Shown piece by piece: positions 55,327 through 63,993 of a stretch of 64,000 bases of DNA (within the stretch, counting starts at the first letter, position 1; each line of letters starts with the position of its first letter). The position numbers and the translations under genes were made by a program. The notes under the pieces are model-generated. The model saw only the letters and a list, made by a program, of their open reading frames with translations, was not told where the DNA came from and made no database searches. This DNA is from Pedobacter namyangjuensis (lineage in GTDB: Bacteria; Bacteroidota; Bacteroidia; Sphingobacteriales; Sphingobacteriaceae). The stretch spans positions 826,408 through 890,407 of the forward strand of contig NZ_QMHQ01000003.1 of NCBI RefSeq assembly GCF_003313325.1, written 5' to 3'.

Positions 55327-55603
55327 CAACCTTTGTTGGCAATTATTTCTACTAAATATCATGGATAAGTAATGAATAATTCGAAAAGCAAGGCCCTACA
55401 CAAATTTACACATAGCCTGGCTATTCATTACAAATCCGCTCCCTAAAAAACCCGTGGGAAAACTCAGGAAAACTTATCTAAACAAAAATAACTGCTTTTC
55501 TCGGGATGCGGGTTTTCCATTGCTATCCAGTTTATTTAACCAAAGTTTTTGCAAATATTTAAGGTTGTATAATGCTTAACATACGAGCACTACAAACTGC
55601 CAA

Positions 55604-55691
55604 CTAAACCCGACAGTAGCGAAAATACTTTTTTGTTTAAATGACTTTCCGTTTGTGCTTATTGCACAAGCCTAAACAAAAAAGATTGTAG
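55604..55691 (+). repeat. Dispersed intergenic repeat, copy B
   Basis: Left end CTAAACCCGACAGTAGCG, right end AAAAAAGATTGTAG. Inside, CTTTTTTGTTTA pairs perfectly with TAAACAAAAAAG (12 bp) and encloses TTGTGC/GCACAA. It lies in the gap 55270-55725; the rest of that gap shows an AAAACCCG ... CGGGTTTT inverted pair (about 55447 and 55510) and no ORF. Confidence 0.7.
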
Positions 55692-55725
55692 CGCATGGCG
55701 GGACAGGATACACCTAGTAGTACCA

Positions 55726-57177
55726 CTATTGCTTTACAACCTTTTTCTTTTTAAATCGTTTAAAAAAGCCAACAATTAGCTGTTTATAATAATCTAAATC
55801 AAATAAGGCAGAATCTACCGTGGCTTTATAAGTTAAGAAAATACCTAAGGGCGTGAGTATAATTATAGCCATCCACATGCCGATAATCGGATCTAAATTA
55901 CCCTCTTTGGCAGATTTTTCTGAAACGGTAGAAATGATGTGATAAATTAAAAAGAAAACCACCGCAATTACAACCGGCAAACCTAAGCCTCCTTTTCTGA
56001 TAATTGCCCCCAATGGCGCACCGATAAAAAACAGCAACAAACAAGAAACAGCTAAGGTAAATTTTCGTTGATATTCTATTTTAGCTTTAATTACTTCTCT
56101 GCTTTTAAGATCGTGTTCTATAATACGGCCAACGATAACTTGTTTTATCGTTTCGGCTTGGTCATAAGCAGACTGTGCAGCCTGAGACTGATCCCGTAGC
56201 GGAATGTTATTTATGAAACTTCCACTTAGCTCCATTTCTGGCGTCTTAATTTTGGTGTAGCCTTTAGTAATGTTACTCTGTTTATAATAACTACCTACAT
56301 TTATTTTGGTGGCTTTATCTAAAGTGTCAATGCTTCTGGTTAACGAATCCCGTCTTTCTAACAACTCAGCCCTGTTAAGCATTGGAGCGTTGTTTTTAAA
56401 CTGGTTTTCTTGCGTGCGATCCATCCCTTTGAAACTCGAAAAGTCAAACTTTACTTCCGTTTCTCTAAAACGCATACGCGTTAAAGTTTGTCTACTATCA
56501 AACGAGGAAGAATTTCCGTTGCCTTCTTCGTACCGTACACCGTTTATGAGTTTTAAAACCAAATATTTTCCATCTGTAGTTTTAGACATTTGGCCTTTTT
56601 CGGCCATAATTATTTTTGCTACACCATTGCCGGCACTATGATCGTAAATGGTAATGCCAAATAAAGAATCTACTGCACCTTCGCCCTTACGCTCTACACG
56701 CATAGCGTAATTGGTAATACTATTATTAAAAACGCCTGGTTTTATTAAAAAAGATAATTTTTTGTTGCGCATATCATAGAGCAACGAGCCAAATTTGAGA
56801 TTGGCTTTTGGCAACATATAATCAGCAAATAGAAAAGAAGCAATAGATAGGCAAATTACAAACACAAACAAAGGTTGCATAGCCTTCTGCAATGATACAC
56901 CGGCAGATTTGATGGCTACAAGCTCGTAGTTTTCGCCAAGGGTACCAAATGTCATAATAGACGATAGCAAGATAGCTAACGGCAAAGCCATAGCTACTTG
57001 AGAAGCCGAAGCGTAGAGCATAACCTCGGCAATAGTGTACCATTCAAAACCTTTACCTATTAAGTCATCTATGTATTTAAACAAGAAGAACATTAATAGG
57101 ATAAACATTACCACAAAAAATGTGACAATAAATGGCCTAATAAATGCTTTTATAAGTAATAAGTGTATCTTTTTCAA
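55726..57177 (-). CDS. LptF/LptG family permease
   Basis: 483 residues: N-terminal helices (LIKAFIRPFIVTFFVVMFIL; VAMALPLAILLSSIMTFGTL), a large periplasmic beta-jellyroll (about 130-330, for example SFLIKPGVFNNSITNYAMRV), then three C-terminal helices (FFIGAPLGAIIRKGGLG, a well-conserved loop). It forms the membrane part of the LPS export ABC machine with LptB. Bacteroidota often have two fused-size paralogues, so F or G cannot be chosen. The periplasmic domain carries a long Ser/Lys/Asp-rich insertion (about 265-320). It is 30 bp downstream of the START-like gene. Confidence 0.93.
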   Translation of the reverse strand: MKKIHLLLIKAFIRPFIVTFFVVMFILLMFFLFKYIDDLIGKGFEWYTIAEVMLYASASQVAMALPLAILLSSIMTFGTLGENYELVAIKSAGVSLQKAMQPLFVFVICLSIASFLFADYMLPKANLKFGSLLYDMRNKKLSFLIKPGVFNNSITNYAMRVERKGEGAVDSLFGITIYDHSAGNGVAKIIMAEKGQMSKTTDGKYLVLKLINGVRYEEGNGNSSSFDSRQTLTRMRFRETEVKFDFSSFKGMDRTQENQFKNNAPMLNRAELLERRDSLTRSIDTLDKATKINVGSYYKQSNITKGYTKIKTPEMELSGSFINNIPLRDQSQAAQSAYDQAETIKQVIVGRIIEHDLKSREVIKAKIEYQRKFTLAVSCLLLFFIGAPLGAIIRKGGLGLPVVIAVVFFLIYHIISTVSEKSAKEGNLDPIIGMWMAIIILTPLGIFLTYKATVDSALFDLDYYKQLIVGFFKRFKKKKVVKQ

Positions 57178-57207
57178 TATGCAAAGATAAACAATGCTAC
57201 CGAAAAC

Positions 57208-57588
57208 TTAAGCACCAATTACACTTAGCAAATAGGTAATTGAGTTATCCCAGATTTTCGTTTTTTCAGTTCTAGTTTCGTCTGTTGCAAAATCTGTAAT
57301 AGACAAAGCTACATCATTGGTAAGTTCGTCCTGTACAATCTCCATTTCGAAGTAGCAGTGAGGCTCATCATCTAACCATTTGAATTTAACCAACTTATTC
57401 TCTTTTACACTTAAAAGCTTGGCTTTTTGAACTTCGTCATCCCAAGTAAAAGTATAGGTTTGATCCCTGTAAACAACATCGTCTGCAAACCATTGCGATA
57501 AACCATTTGGCTCGCTTATAAAGCTGAATAATATACGTGGAGATGATCTCAACTCATATTCTAATGTAAATTTTTTCTTTTCTGACAT
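57208..57588 (-). CDS. START-like / AHSA1-type small protein
   Basis: 126 residues with the helix-grip pattern: KKFTLEYELRSSPRILFSFI, GLSQWFADDV, YTFTWDDEVQKAKL, LVKFKWLDDEP, and a long C-terminal helix (WDNSITYLLSVIGA). Proteins of this START-like family in Bacteroidota are cytosolic with no known ligand. It is co-directional with and 30 bp before the LptF/G permease, so a link to lipid handling is possible but unproven. Confidence 0.88.
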   Translation of the reverse strand: MSEKKKFTLEYELRSSPRILFSFISEPNGLSQWFADDVVYRDQTYTFTWDDEVQKAKLLSVKENKLVKFKWLDDEPHCYFEMEIVQDELTNDVALSITDFATDETRTEKTKIWDNSITYLLSVIGA

Positions 57589-57661
57589 CCGCTTACACGA
57601 CTATTATTAAAAATAATGGACTATTTTTTATTTATTATTTCTAAAGAAAGGTAATTTATTC

Positions 57662-57669
57662 TATATTTG
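57662..57669 (+). promoter_or_regulatory. Putative -7 box of the tRNA gene
   Basis: TATATTTG lies about 57 nt before the tRNA and would give a leader of roughly 50 nt. No clear -33 box is present. Confidence 0.4.
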
Positions 57670-57726
57670 CAACTCCAAAAAATAACCAATTAAATATTTG
57701 ATAATATAAGCAAATATTTCTTACCC

Positions 57727-57803
57727 GGCGGGGTAGCTCAGATGGTTAGAGCGCAGGATTCATAACCCTGAGGTCGGCAGTTCGATTCTGCTCCCCGCTA
57801 CCA
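57727..57803 (+). tRNA. tRNA-Met (anticodon CAT)
   Basis: A full cloverleaf: acceptor GGCGGGG / CCCCGCT (first pair G-U), D arm with AGCTCAGATGGTTAGAGC, anticodon loop TTCATAA, T arm GGCAGTTCGATTCTGCT, and encoded CCA. The anticodon stem lacks the three G-C pairs of initiator tRNA and has an A-C mismatch at its last pair. It is therefore elongator Met, or tRNA-Ile2 if the C is converted to lysidine; sequence alone does not settle this. Confidence 0.93.
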
Positions 57804-57808
57804 AATAA

Positions 57809-57840
57809 AAAAGCCTTTAACTTAAGTTAGAGGCTTTTTT
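57809..57840 (+). terminator. Terminator after the tRNA gene
   Basis: AAAAGCCTTTAAC pairs with GTTAGAGGCTTTT (one wobble, 4-nt loop) followed by six T, directly behind the tRNA and before the convergent receptor gene. Confidence 0.88.
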
Positions 57841-57866
57841 GTTTAAACACTTAGCTAAGTAATTTA

Positions 57867-60734
57867 TTAGTTCTGAATAAAACTGCCGTCACCTCTTCTC
57901 ATCATTTGCATACCATTTCTAGATCTTGCACCGCTCCACTTTTGCAACCTAACACTTAGCCTAGCCATAAAGTATCTACTTAAAGCATTAGATCTCGTAT
58001 CAGTTATACTGTTATCGGTTATATTTCTGTTGATGAAGTTATTCTGATTTAAAATATCAAATGCTTGGAAAGTCAATGTTGCTCTTCTCTTCCAAAATTC
58101 CTTTTGCACGTAACTGTTTATAACGAATGGATTATTGGTAACATTAGCGTTAATACCGCTAACAAAGTTCTTACTTGCACTATATCCAAATATCCAAGTC
58201 TTCCATGCTATAAATCTACCATCGATATTTAAAGCCAATGTATTAGTTCTACTATCTCTTGAAGTTGGCAGTGTGTTGTCAGATTTTATAAAACTGTAGG
58301 AAACAAATGGATTTATCTCCAACCATTCGTTAGGATTAATTCTTGGTCCAAAACGTTGGCTCATATTCCAAGTCGTGGTTACGTTTTCTATATTATTACT
58401 CATAGATACACCATGATTATAAGACATGTTTCCACTTAACGCAAGATTATATTTCCTATCGTTTAACTGTTTATTTATAGAATAGTTACCATTAAACCTA
58501 TGCACACCAGAAATATTCACATACCTAGTTTCATTAATTAAACTGTTATACCTATCCTCTATCTGCACTACATTCCTTACTACAGAGTTTTCTACAAATG
58601 TTGCATTTAAGTTAATAGCGTAATTAAGTTTCGCATTTGCGATGTAATTGTTATAATTCGTATTTATGGAATGATTAAACGTAACCTTAAGATCTGGGTT
58701 ACCCACAACCGGATTTTGTGGATTTGAAACATCACGAACAGGCTGAATCTGATCGAAAGTTGGTTCATTTGCATTCCCAGTATAGTTAATTTGCATGCTG
58801 TGTTGCCTCGACCACATATATTGAAATCTAGCGATCGGGATTAGATTAAAGCTAGTTCTATTGGTACTTGTTCCTAAGCTGGCTTTAGTACCACTTAACA
58901 CTGCCGGCACGGCGGTTAAGCCTACGGAGAACCTTACTTTAGATGCATTGCTAATACCGTATCTGTAATTAAGCGCTATTCTACTTTGCGTAAAAGAGTA
59001 ATCGTATATATTACTTAAAGAATCTACAATCTGCGTTAATCCGCCAGCATTAATATTACTTGTGGTAGCAGTATTATCATAGCCGTTGTAATTAATTTGG
59101 CCATTAAATTCAATTTGTGTATTTGCCGTAAGCGGCTCTGTAAAAGTTAAGCTAGCTCTATAGTTTTTGGTTAAATTATCTCTTTGTACCAATCTATGTA
59201 TCAACGAATCCTTTAAAACAACATCGCTGGCATCTTGGTAATAAATGATATTAGAATTTCTCTCTTGCTCAGATTCCTGATTGGTATTATTTAAACTTAT
59301 TTGAGCAGAAAAATTTCTACGAGGTTTATTAAACAAATGTTGATAAAACACTGTAGCACCGACATTTGGACGTCGATTTTTACTAAAATTATTACCAACC
59401 TGATCTTGGTGGATTAATCCAGTTTGCATTACAGAAGATTGGTTACTGCTTCCTGTAGATGAATAATTTATATTGGGGCTAATCCTCAAAAAATTATTAC
59501 TGTCTAAATCTGCTTCCAACTCAAAGCTAAAATTATGCGATTTTGTATCATTTTTACTTAAGCTCTCATTAGTAGAAAATGTGGTTCCCAGCGAACTGAA
59601 AACTTGTGAAACGCTACTATTTGTAGCATTAACATTATTAAAAGTATAGCCGTAATTTGCATTAACTCTTATCGATTTACTTAATTGGTCGCGAAACGAA
59701 AATGACGTATTACCATTGTTCGTCGTTCCCCCACTACCAGACGTAGAACTTCCGCCTCCACCTCCATTATTTCCGCCTCTTCCACCACCACCGTTGTTTC
59801 CTCCCCCTCCATTATTACCGACTCCATTACTACCGCTGTTTGCAACACCATTTACGGTATTATTTAATCGTGCATTAACTCCAATAGTTTGATTTCCGTT
59901 TAATCGCGTAGCAAATACAGATCCTTCGTAGCGCTCGTTATTACCGGCACCTGCAGCTATGTTGGCCGTATTACCGACAGATTTATCTGCCCTTGTTACA
60001 ATATTTAAAATCTTTTCCGGATCTCCATCTTTTATTCCCGTCCTGGCTGCTTGATCTCCATAATCGTCAACTACTTGGATCTTATCTACTATTTCCGCTG
60101 GCAAATTTTGTATAGCGGTAGCCACCTCTCCACCTAAGTACGTTTTACCGTTTATTTTGGCTTTAGTTAGCGTAGTTCCTTGATGGACAACAGAACCGTC
60201 GTTACCAACTTCCATCCCCTCCATTTTTTTAAGCAACTCGTCAACGGTTGCATTTTCTCGAACAATGTAATCGCTAGCTTTATATTCTACAGTATCTGTT
60301 TTGTAGGTGATGCTCGGTGTACCGTTTATTACAACTTCCTTTAACGAATTGGTTTCTCCATTCAAAATAATTGGATCCATCACAATTCTTGGTATAGCGT
60401 CGTTCTGTTTAAATTTCCCGACCATGGGCTTAAATCCTAAGCTATTAACACTTAAAGTATAAGTGGCAGACTTAACATTCTTGAAAACGAAAATACCATC
60501 TGGATTTGTACCTACAACCAATGTATCTTTATCAGAAACCAATCTCACTGTAGATCCGGGTATTCCCAAATCAGTAGTGTCTTTTACAATACCACTAATT
60601 TCTCGCAAAGGCAACGGAGGTGGTGTGGTTCTTGCCGGTTGTTGTGTAAAACCGTCTGAAGTAAAACAGCCGATTGCTACAACAATTAAAATTATTGATT
60701 TGTAAAAACGGCAAGAGGATAAACGTTTAATCAT
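57867..60734 (-). CDS. TonB-dependent-receptor-like beta-barrel protein with Gly/Asn-rich insert
   Basis: 955 residues: an N-terminal export signal, a carboxypeptidase-regulatory-like domain (REISGIVKDTTDLGIPGS), LKEVVINGTPS (TonB-box-like), a plug (ENATVDELLKKMEGMEVGND; NLPAEIVDKIQVVDDYGDQA) and an OMP_b-brl_3 barrel of about 650 residues. Between plug and barrel (about 298-345) lies a low-complexity Gly/Asn/Ser insert, likely a surface or periplasmic loop. It lies 23 bp downstream of a secreted CBM9-like protein that is also Gly-rich, so the two are probably co-expressed partners. Ligand unknown. Confidence 0.9.
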   Translation of the reverse strand: MIKRLSSCRFYKSIILIVVAIGCFTSDGFTQQPARTTPPPLPLREISGIVKDTTDLGIPGSTVRLVSDKDTLVVGTNPDGIFVFKNVKSATYTLSVNSLGFKPMVGKFKQNDAIPRIVMDPIILNGETNSLKEVVINGTPSITYKTDTVEYKASDYIVRENATVDELLKKMEGMEVGNDGSVVHQGTTLTKAKINGKTYLGGEVATAIQNLPAEIVDKIQVVDDYGDQAARTGIKDGDPEKILNIVTRADKSVGNTANIAAGAGNNERYEGSVFATRLNGNQTIGVNARLNNTVNGVANSGSNGVGNNGGGGNNGGGGRGGNNGGGGGSSTSGSGGTTNNGNTSFSFRDQLSKSIRVNANYGYTFNNVNATNSSVSQVFSSLGTTFSTNESLSKNDTKSHNFSFELEADLDSNNFLRISPNINYSSTGSSNQSSVMQTGLIHQDQVGNNFSKNRRPNVGATVFYQHLFNKPRRNFSAQISLNNTNQESEQERNSNIIYYQDASDVVLKDSLIHRLVQRDNLTKNYRASLTFTEPLTANTQIEFNGQINYNGYDNTATTSNINAGGLTQIVDSLSNIYDYSFTQSRIALNYRYGISNASKVRFSVGLTAVPAVLSGTKASLGTSTNRTSFNLIPIARFQYMWSRQHSMQINYTGNANEPTFDQIQPVRDVSNPQNPVVGNPDLKVTFNHSINTNYNNYIANAKLNYAINLNATFVENSVVRNVVQIEDRYNSLINETRYVNISGVHRFNGNYSINKQLNDRKYNLALSGNMSYNHGVSMSNNIENVTTTWNMSQRFGPRINPNEWLEINPFVSYSFIKSDNTLPTSRDSRTNTLALNIDGRFIAWKTWIFGYSASKNFVSGINANVTNNPFVINSYVQKEFWKRRATLTFQAFDILNQNNFINRNITDNSITDTRSNALSRYFMARLSVRLQKWSGARSRNGMQMMRRGDGSFIQN

Positions 60735-60757
60735 GAGCGTTAACTATAGAATTTCTT

Positions 60758-61570
60758 TTATTTAGTTGATAATGTATATTTTCCCCAGAAATCTGTCGCA
60801 CTCATCATATCTTGATTTCCGCCACCAAAATTACCTCCGCCAGGTCGACCTCCTCCGAAACCACCACCACCGTTTCCTCCGCCAAAGCCCATAGCACTTA
60901 AACCGTTCACTTTAATCTGGTAGGCAAATTCTTTGCCAACCTTGAGTTCTAAAACACTTATCGGTAAAGCCAATTCATAAACGAAAGCTCCTGCTTCATC
61001 AATATTAGCTGCTGCCTTAATACCATATTCGTTATAGATAGAAATTAAAGAATCCTGTACGCTTTTTATTCCAGAAACCTTGATTTCTTTAATTCCGGCA
61101 AGCTGAACTTTTCGTTGCACCGTTGCAATAGAATCTCTTTGTTTAGGGTCTTGCTGATTTCTGTTTTGAAAACCTCCACCACCTTGGGGTCTGCCTTGCC
61201 CTCCACCTTGCGGTCGTTGTCCTTGATTTCTATTATTTCTCACAATTAAAGGATAAGTAACTTTCGATCCATCTTTCTTTTTGCCATCAACATTTATTGT
61301 GAAAGATATTCCACCCGCCATTATTTTATTTATCACTTCCTTGGTCGACGATTTTATCACCAAATACAAGTTTTTTTCATCATTAGCCAATGTATACAGT
61401 AATTCGGTTCGTTTGTTATCTGCAGCAAAAGCTTGCCACTCGGTAATTTTACCATCTATCCTAACGTTTGTTGGCGCTGATAAAGTGGATGCTTGAACCT
61501 CTGGTGTTTTTTGGGCAAAAGCTGGGATTACTAAAGTGCAAAATGCAACAAAACTCAATAAATTCTTCAT
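60758..61570 (-). CDS. Secreted CBM9-like (DOMON-type) glycine-rich protein
   Basis: 270 residues with signal peptide MKNLLSFVAFCTLVIPAFAQ. The fold pattern VRIDGKITEWQAFAADNKRT followed by LANDEKNLYLVIKSS resembles the CBM9-like/DOMON beta-sandwich that binds sugars or haem. It is interrupted by two Gly/Gln/Arg-rich stretches (about 120-140 and 232-255). It starts the pair with the receptor at 60734 and may act as its surface or periplasmic partner. Assignment is from pattern only; the binding residues cannot be confirmed by eye. Confidence 0.65.
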   Translation of the reverse strand: MKNLLSFVAFCTLVIPAFAQKTPEVQASTLSAPTNVRIDGKITEWQAFAADNKRTELLYTLANDEKNLYLVIKSSTKEVINKIMAGGISFTINVDGKKKDGSKVTYPLIVRNNRNQGQRPQGGGQGRPQGGGGFQNRNQQDPKQRDSIATVQRKVQLAGIKEIKVSGIKSVQDSLISIYNEYGIKAAANIDEAGAFVYELALPISVLELKVGKEFAYQIKVNGLSAMGFGGGNGGGGFGGGRPGGGNFGGGNQDMMSATDFWGKYTLSTK

Positions 61571-61743
61571 AATTTTAAATTTGGATAGACAATTTCCAAG
61601 ATAGACTAAACTAATCTCAAATAGCTTAATTACGATTTAGGCAAAAGATTAAAAATATCGGAAAAACTGTCCTATAAATGCAAATTCCTACATAACGAAA
61701 AACTTTATCGCCTAAATGTTACTCAAAAAACAAAATTTTAGAC

Positions 61744-61773
61744 AAAAAAAATCCCCAGAAGAATCTGAGGATT
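61744..61773 (-). terminator. Terminator of the subtilase gene
   Basis: On the minus strand AATCCTCAGA pairs with TCTGGGGATT (one wobble, 4-nt loop) and is followed by seven T, about 20 nt past the stop. Confidence 0.88.
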
Positions 61774-61790
61774 GAATATTAAACCAAAAT

Positions 61791-63578
61791 TTATTTTGCT
61801 TGTTGATAGCTTTCTGCAAGCTTCAACGCATTAAACGCATTCACTATTCCACCACTAACACAGAGGTCTGAAAAAGGAACTCTAACCGTTTCACCCCTTT
61901 CATTTTTATATTTTACTTTGCGACCGACCTTAGTAACAGACTGCATTATGATTTCCTTCAATTGAACTGCTGAAAGCTCCGGATAATAACTCCAAACCAA
62001 TGCCGCCAGACCAGATACTACTGGTGCAGCCATACTGGTACCATCAAATTCTTCATATTTTGATCCAGGGATTGTAGAATTTATTTTAAATCCCGGTGCA
62101 AAGACGTCGACATTATTTTTTCCATAATTCGAAAATGATGCTTTTAAATCATCATCATCTTTATAAGCACTGGCCCCTACCTCTATCCAATTTTTTGCGT
62201 GTGGCAACCTGAATTTTGCAGAGTCTAGTGGTATTGGCTTAGGTTTATAGGTATTGGAATTGTTCATTCCTCCTACTGGTCTTTGTAAATCGGTATTCTT
62301 GGGAGGTATAATATCTGCAACAGTTCGCTTTTTATTAGCTTTTTCATATGCTAAAGCCTCATCACTCTCAAAGTATTTATTCGGGTAATTTTCAACTATA
62401 TCGTTATTATTATTGTCATTACCTGCTGCGTGGATAAGCAATACACCTTTGTCTTCTGCATATTTCACTGCTTCATCTACCGTTTTCTTATCCCACTTAT
62501 AACCCTTGCCAAAACTCATGTTTATAACCTGAGCTCCGTTGTCTACCGCATAGCGAATACCATTTGCAACATCTTTATCTCGTTCATCGCCTTCCGGAAC
62601 TACTCTAATAGTCATTATACTCACGTGATTGGCTACCCCCAAAATGCCTAAAGAATTAGTCCGATTTGCGCCAATGATCCCCGAAACATGTGTCCCATGA
62701 TCAGCATTTGGACCAATTACATCGTTATTACCATAATTTCTCTGAGAAGAATTAGCATAGTCATCCCCTACTAAGGTAGCACGTTCATCATATTTCTCAT
62801 TGAGATTATATTTCAACATCACCTCTAATTCATGATGTCCCTTTTTTATAGTCTGATAAAATTTTTCTATTGAACCTTCATCCTTAGAGCCCTTTCTAAC
62901 AATTTTCTTCACCTGCTCTTCAATTTCATCGTCAGCTTTATATCGCTCCATATCCTCCAAAGAAGGAATTGATTTATTATTTACTACTGCAACCGAATCC
63001 ATAACTTTTTTTAAGAGTATATAAATCGGAAAAGCCTCACTTGCTTCCTGTAGTTTCTGTCCAAAATCGGCGACAGATTTTCTATAAATTTTATATTCTT
63101 CCTTTTCCGTACTATCTAACACTGTACTCGGTAAAGTAGACCGATATTTCTGTTCGTATTTTTTCTTGACCCGAACCAATTCTAAGTTGTCATAGGCTAA
63201 ATTTCCTTTTTTGGAACCAATAAAATTCCATCCGTGTACATCGTCAATGTATCCATTTCCGTCATCGTCTATACCATTTCCTGGGATTTCTTTCAAATTA
63301 GTCCAAAGTACTTGGTTTAAATCCTCATGTTTTATGTCTGTGCCACCATCGATTACGGCCACAATAATTTTTTTCTTCGGATTTTTATTCCTTAACAATT
63401 CATTGTAAGCTTTTTCCGTACTAATACCGAAATAACCATCTGTAGCTAAATCCAAATTAAACCAGTTAGCAGGCAATACTACTTTTTTATCTTGAGCAGA
63501 TACATTTGCACCTATCACCCACAGAAATGCTAAAAATAACCAAGCTTTCGTGTTCATAAAGTTTACTCTTTTATTCAT
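61791..63578 (-). CDS. Secreted S8 family (subtilisin-like) serine peptidase
   Basis: 595 residues with a signal peptide (NTKAWLFLAFLWVIGANVSAQ). Catalytic triad: Asp77 in VAVIDGGTDIKH, His294 in DHGTHVSG, Ser515 in FDGTSMAAP; oxyanion Asn in HAAGNDNNN near 387. Asp and His are about 217 residues apart because of a charged helical insertion (about 125-285), far longer than in subtilisin. An in-frame ATG at residue 8 would also fit the signal peptide. The mature enzyme should act in the periplasm or outside. No inhibitor or type IX sorting tail is evident; the C-terminus ends soon after the catalytic domain. Confidence 0.94.
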   Translation of the reverse strand: MNKRVNFMNTKAWLFLAFLWVIGANVSAQDKKVVLPANWFNLDLATDGYFGISTEKAYNELLRNKNPKKKIIVAVIDGGTDIKHEDLNQVLWTNLKEIPGNGIDDDGNGYIDDVHGWNFIGSKKGNLAYDNLELVRVKKKYEQKYRSTLPSTVLDSTEKEEYKIYRKSVADFGQKLQEASEAFPIYILLKKVMDSVAVVNNKSIPSLEDMERYKADDEIEEQVKKIVRKGSKDEGSIEKFYQTIKKGHHELEVMLKYNLNEKYDERATLVGDDYANSSQRNYGNNDVIGPNADHGTHVSGIIGANRTNSLGILGVANHVSIMTIRVVPEGDERDKDVANGIRYAVDNGAQVINMSFGKGYKWDKKTVDEAVKYAEDKGVLLIHAAGNDNNNNDIVENYPNKYFESDEALAYEKANKKRTVADIIPPKNTDLQRPVGGMNNSNTYKPKPIPLDSAKFRLPHAKNWIEVGASAYKDDDDLKASFSNYGKNNVDVFAPGFKINSTIPGSKYEEFDGTSMAAPVVSGLAALVWSYYPELSAVQLKEIIMQSVTKVGRKVKYKNERGETVRVPFSDLCVSGGIVNAFNALKLAESYQQAK

Positions 63579-63745
63579 TTAACGTAATTTACAATATTAC
63601 GGTTTTAAATATTGTAGTAATTGGATTTTAAGGCATTTAACAAAATTTTAACAAGCCAAAGGCGATGATTACAGTTTTCTAAAACATCTTCGCCAGCTCT
63701 ATTAAACCAGAATTAATTATTTGATGTAATACGTAAAAAATTGAA

Positions 63746-63779
63746 TTTGATAAGTAACAAACGACTTTCCGTAATTTTG
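63746..63779 (+). promoter_or_regulatory. Strong promoter facing the right-hand non-coding region
   Basis: TTTG (63746-63749), 22 bp, TAATTTTG (63772-63779): a full -33/-7 pair that points away from the subtilase gene and into a stretch with no ORF. Confidence 0.5.
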
Positions 63780-63785
63780 ACTATT

Positions 63786-63993
63786 AAGATTACAAATCGC
63801 TACCGCTAAAAGGCTTTAATTCTTGAGGATGTTCCTATCACTAAAACATTCACACAATTTAATTTTCTACAGATTTTCATTTTCGGAGATGTACCGATAA
63901 GGTTTCGTCCTCATATATTTACAAGCACGCCGTACCAATCGGACCTGCTGTAAACAAGGAAAGCCCCACCACTTCCGTGATGGGGCTTCCTTT
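63786..63993 (+). ncRNA. Unassigned candidate structured RNA or leader
   Basis: Begins a few bases after the promoter at 63746 and ends with the hairpin at 63956-63993. There is no ORF. Internal pairings visible by eye include TTTACA-A-GC with GCTGTAAA (63918 and 63947 areas, one bulge) and ACCGAT with ATCGG around 63893 and 63937. It resembles no riboswitch, tmRNA, SRP or RNase P core that I can recognise. Alternatively it is the leader of a gene beyond the window. Confidence 0.35.
63956..63993. terminator. Long GC-rich hairpin at the right end
   Basis: A stem of about 15 bp (GCCCCACCAC with GTGATGGGGC, one A-C mismatch, extended by GGAA/TTCC with one bulged A) around a TTCC loop. The T-tract is weak on both strands within the window, so it could end either transcript. 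Confidence 0.55.

Noticed and set aside
55270..55600. FMN riboswitch before ribBA
   Set aside because: No RFN core sequence (conserved GGGTGAAATTCC/GTACCGGC segments) on the minus strand.
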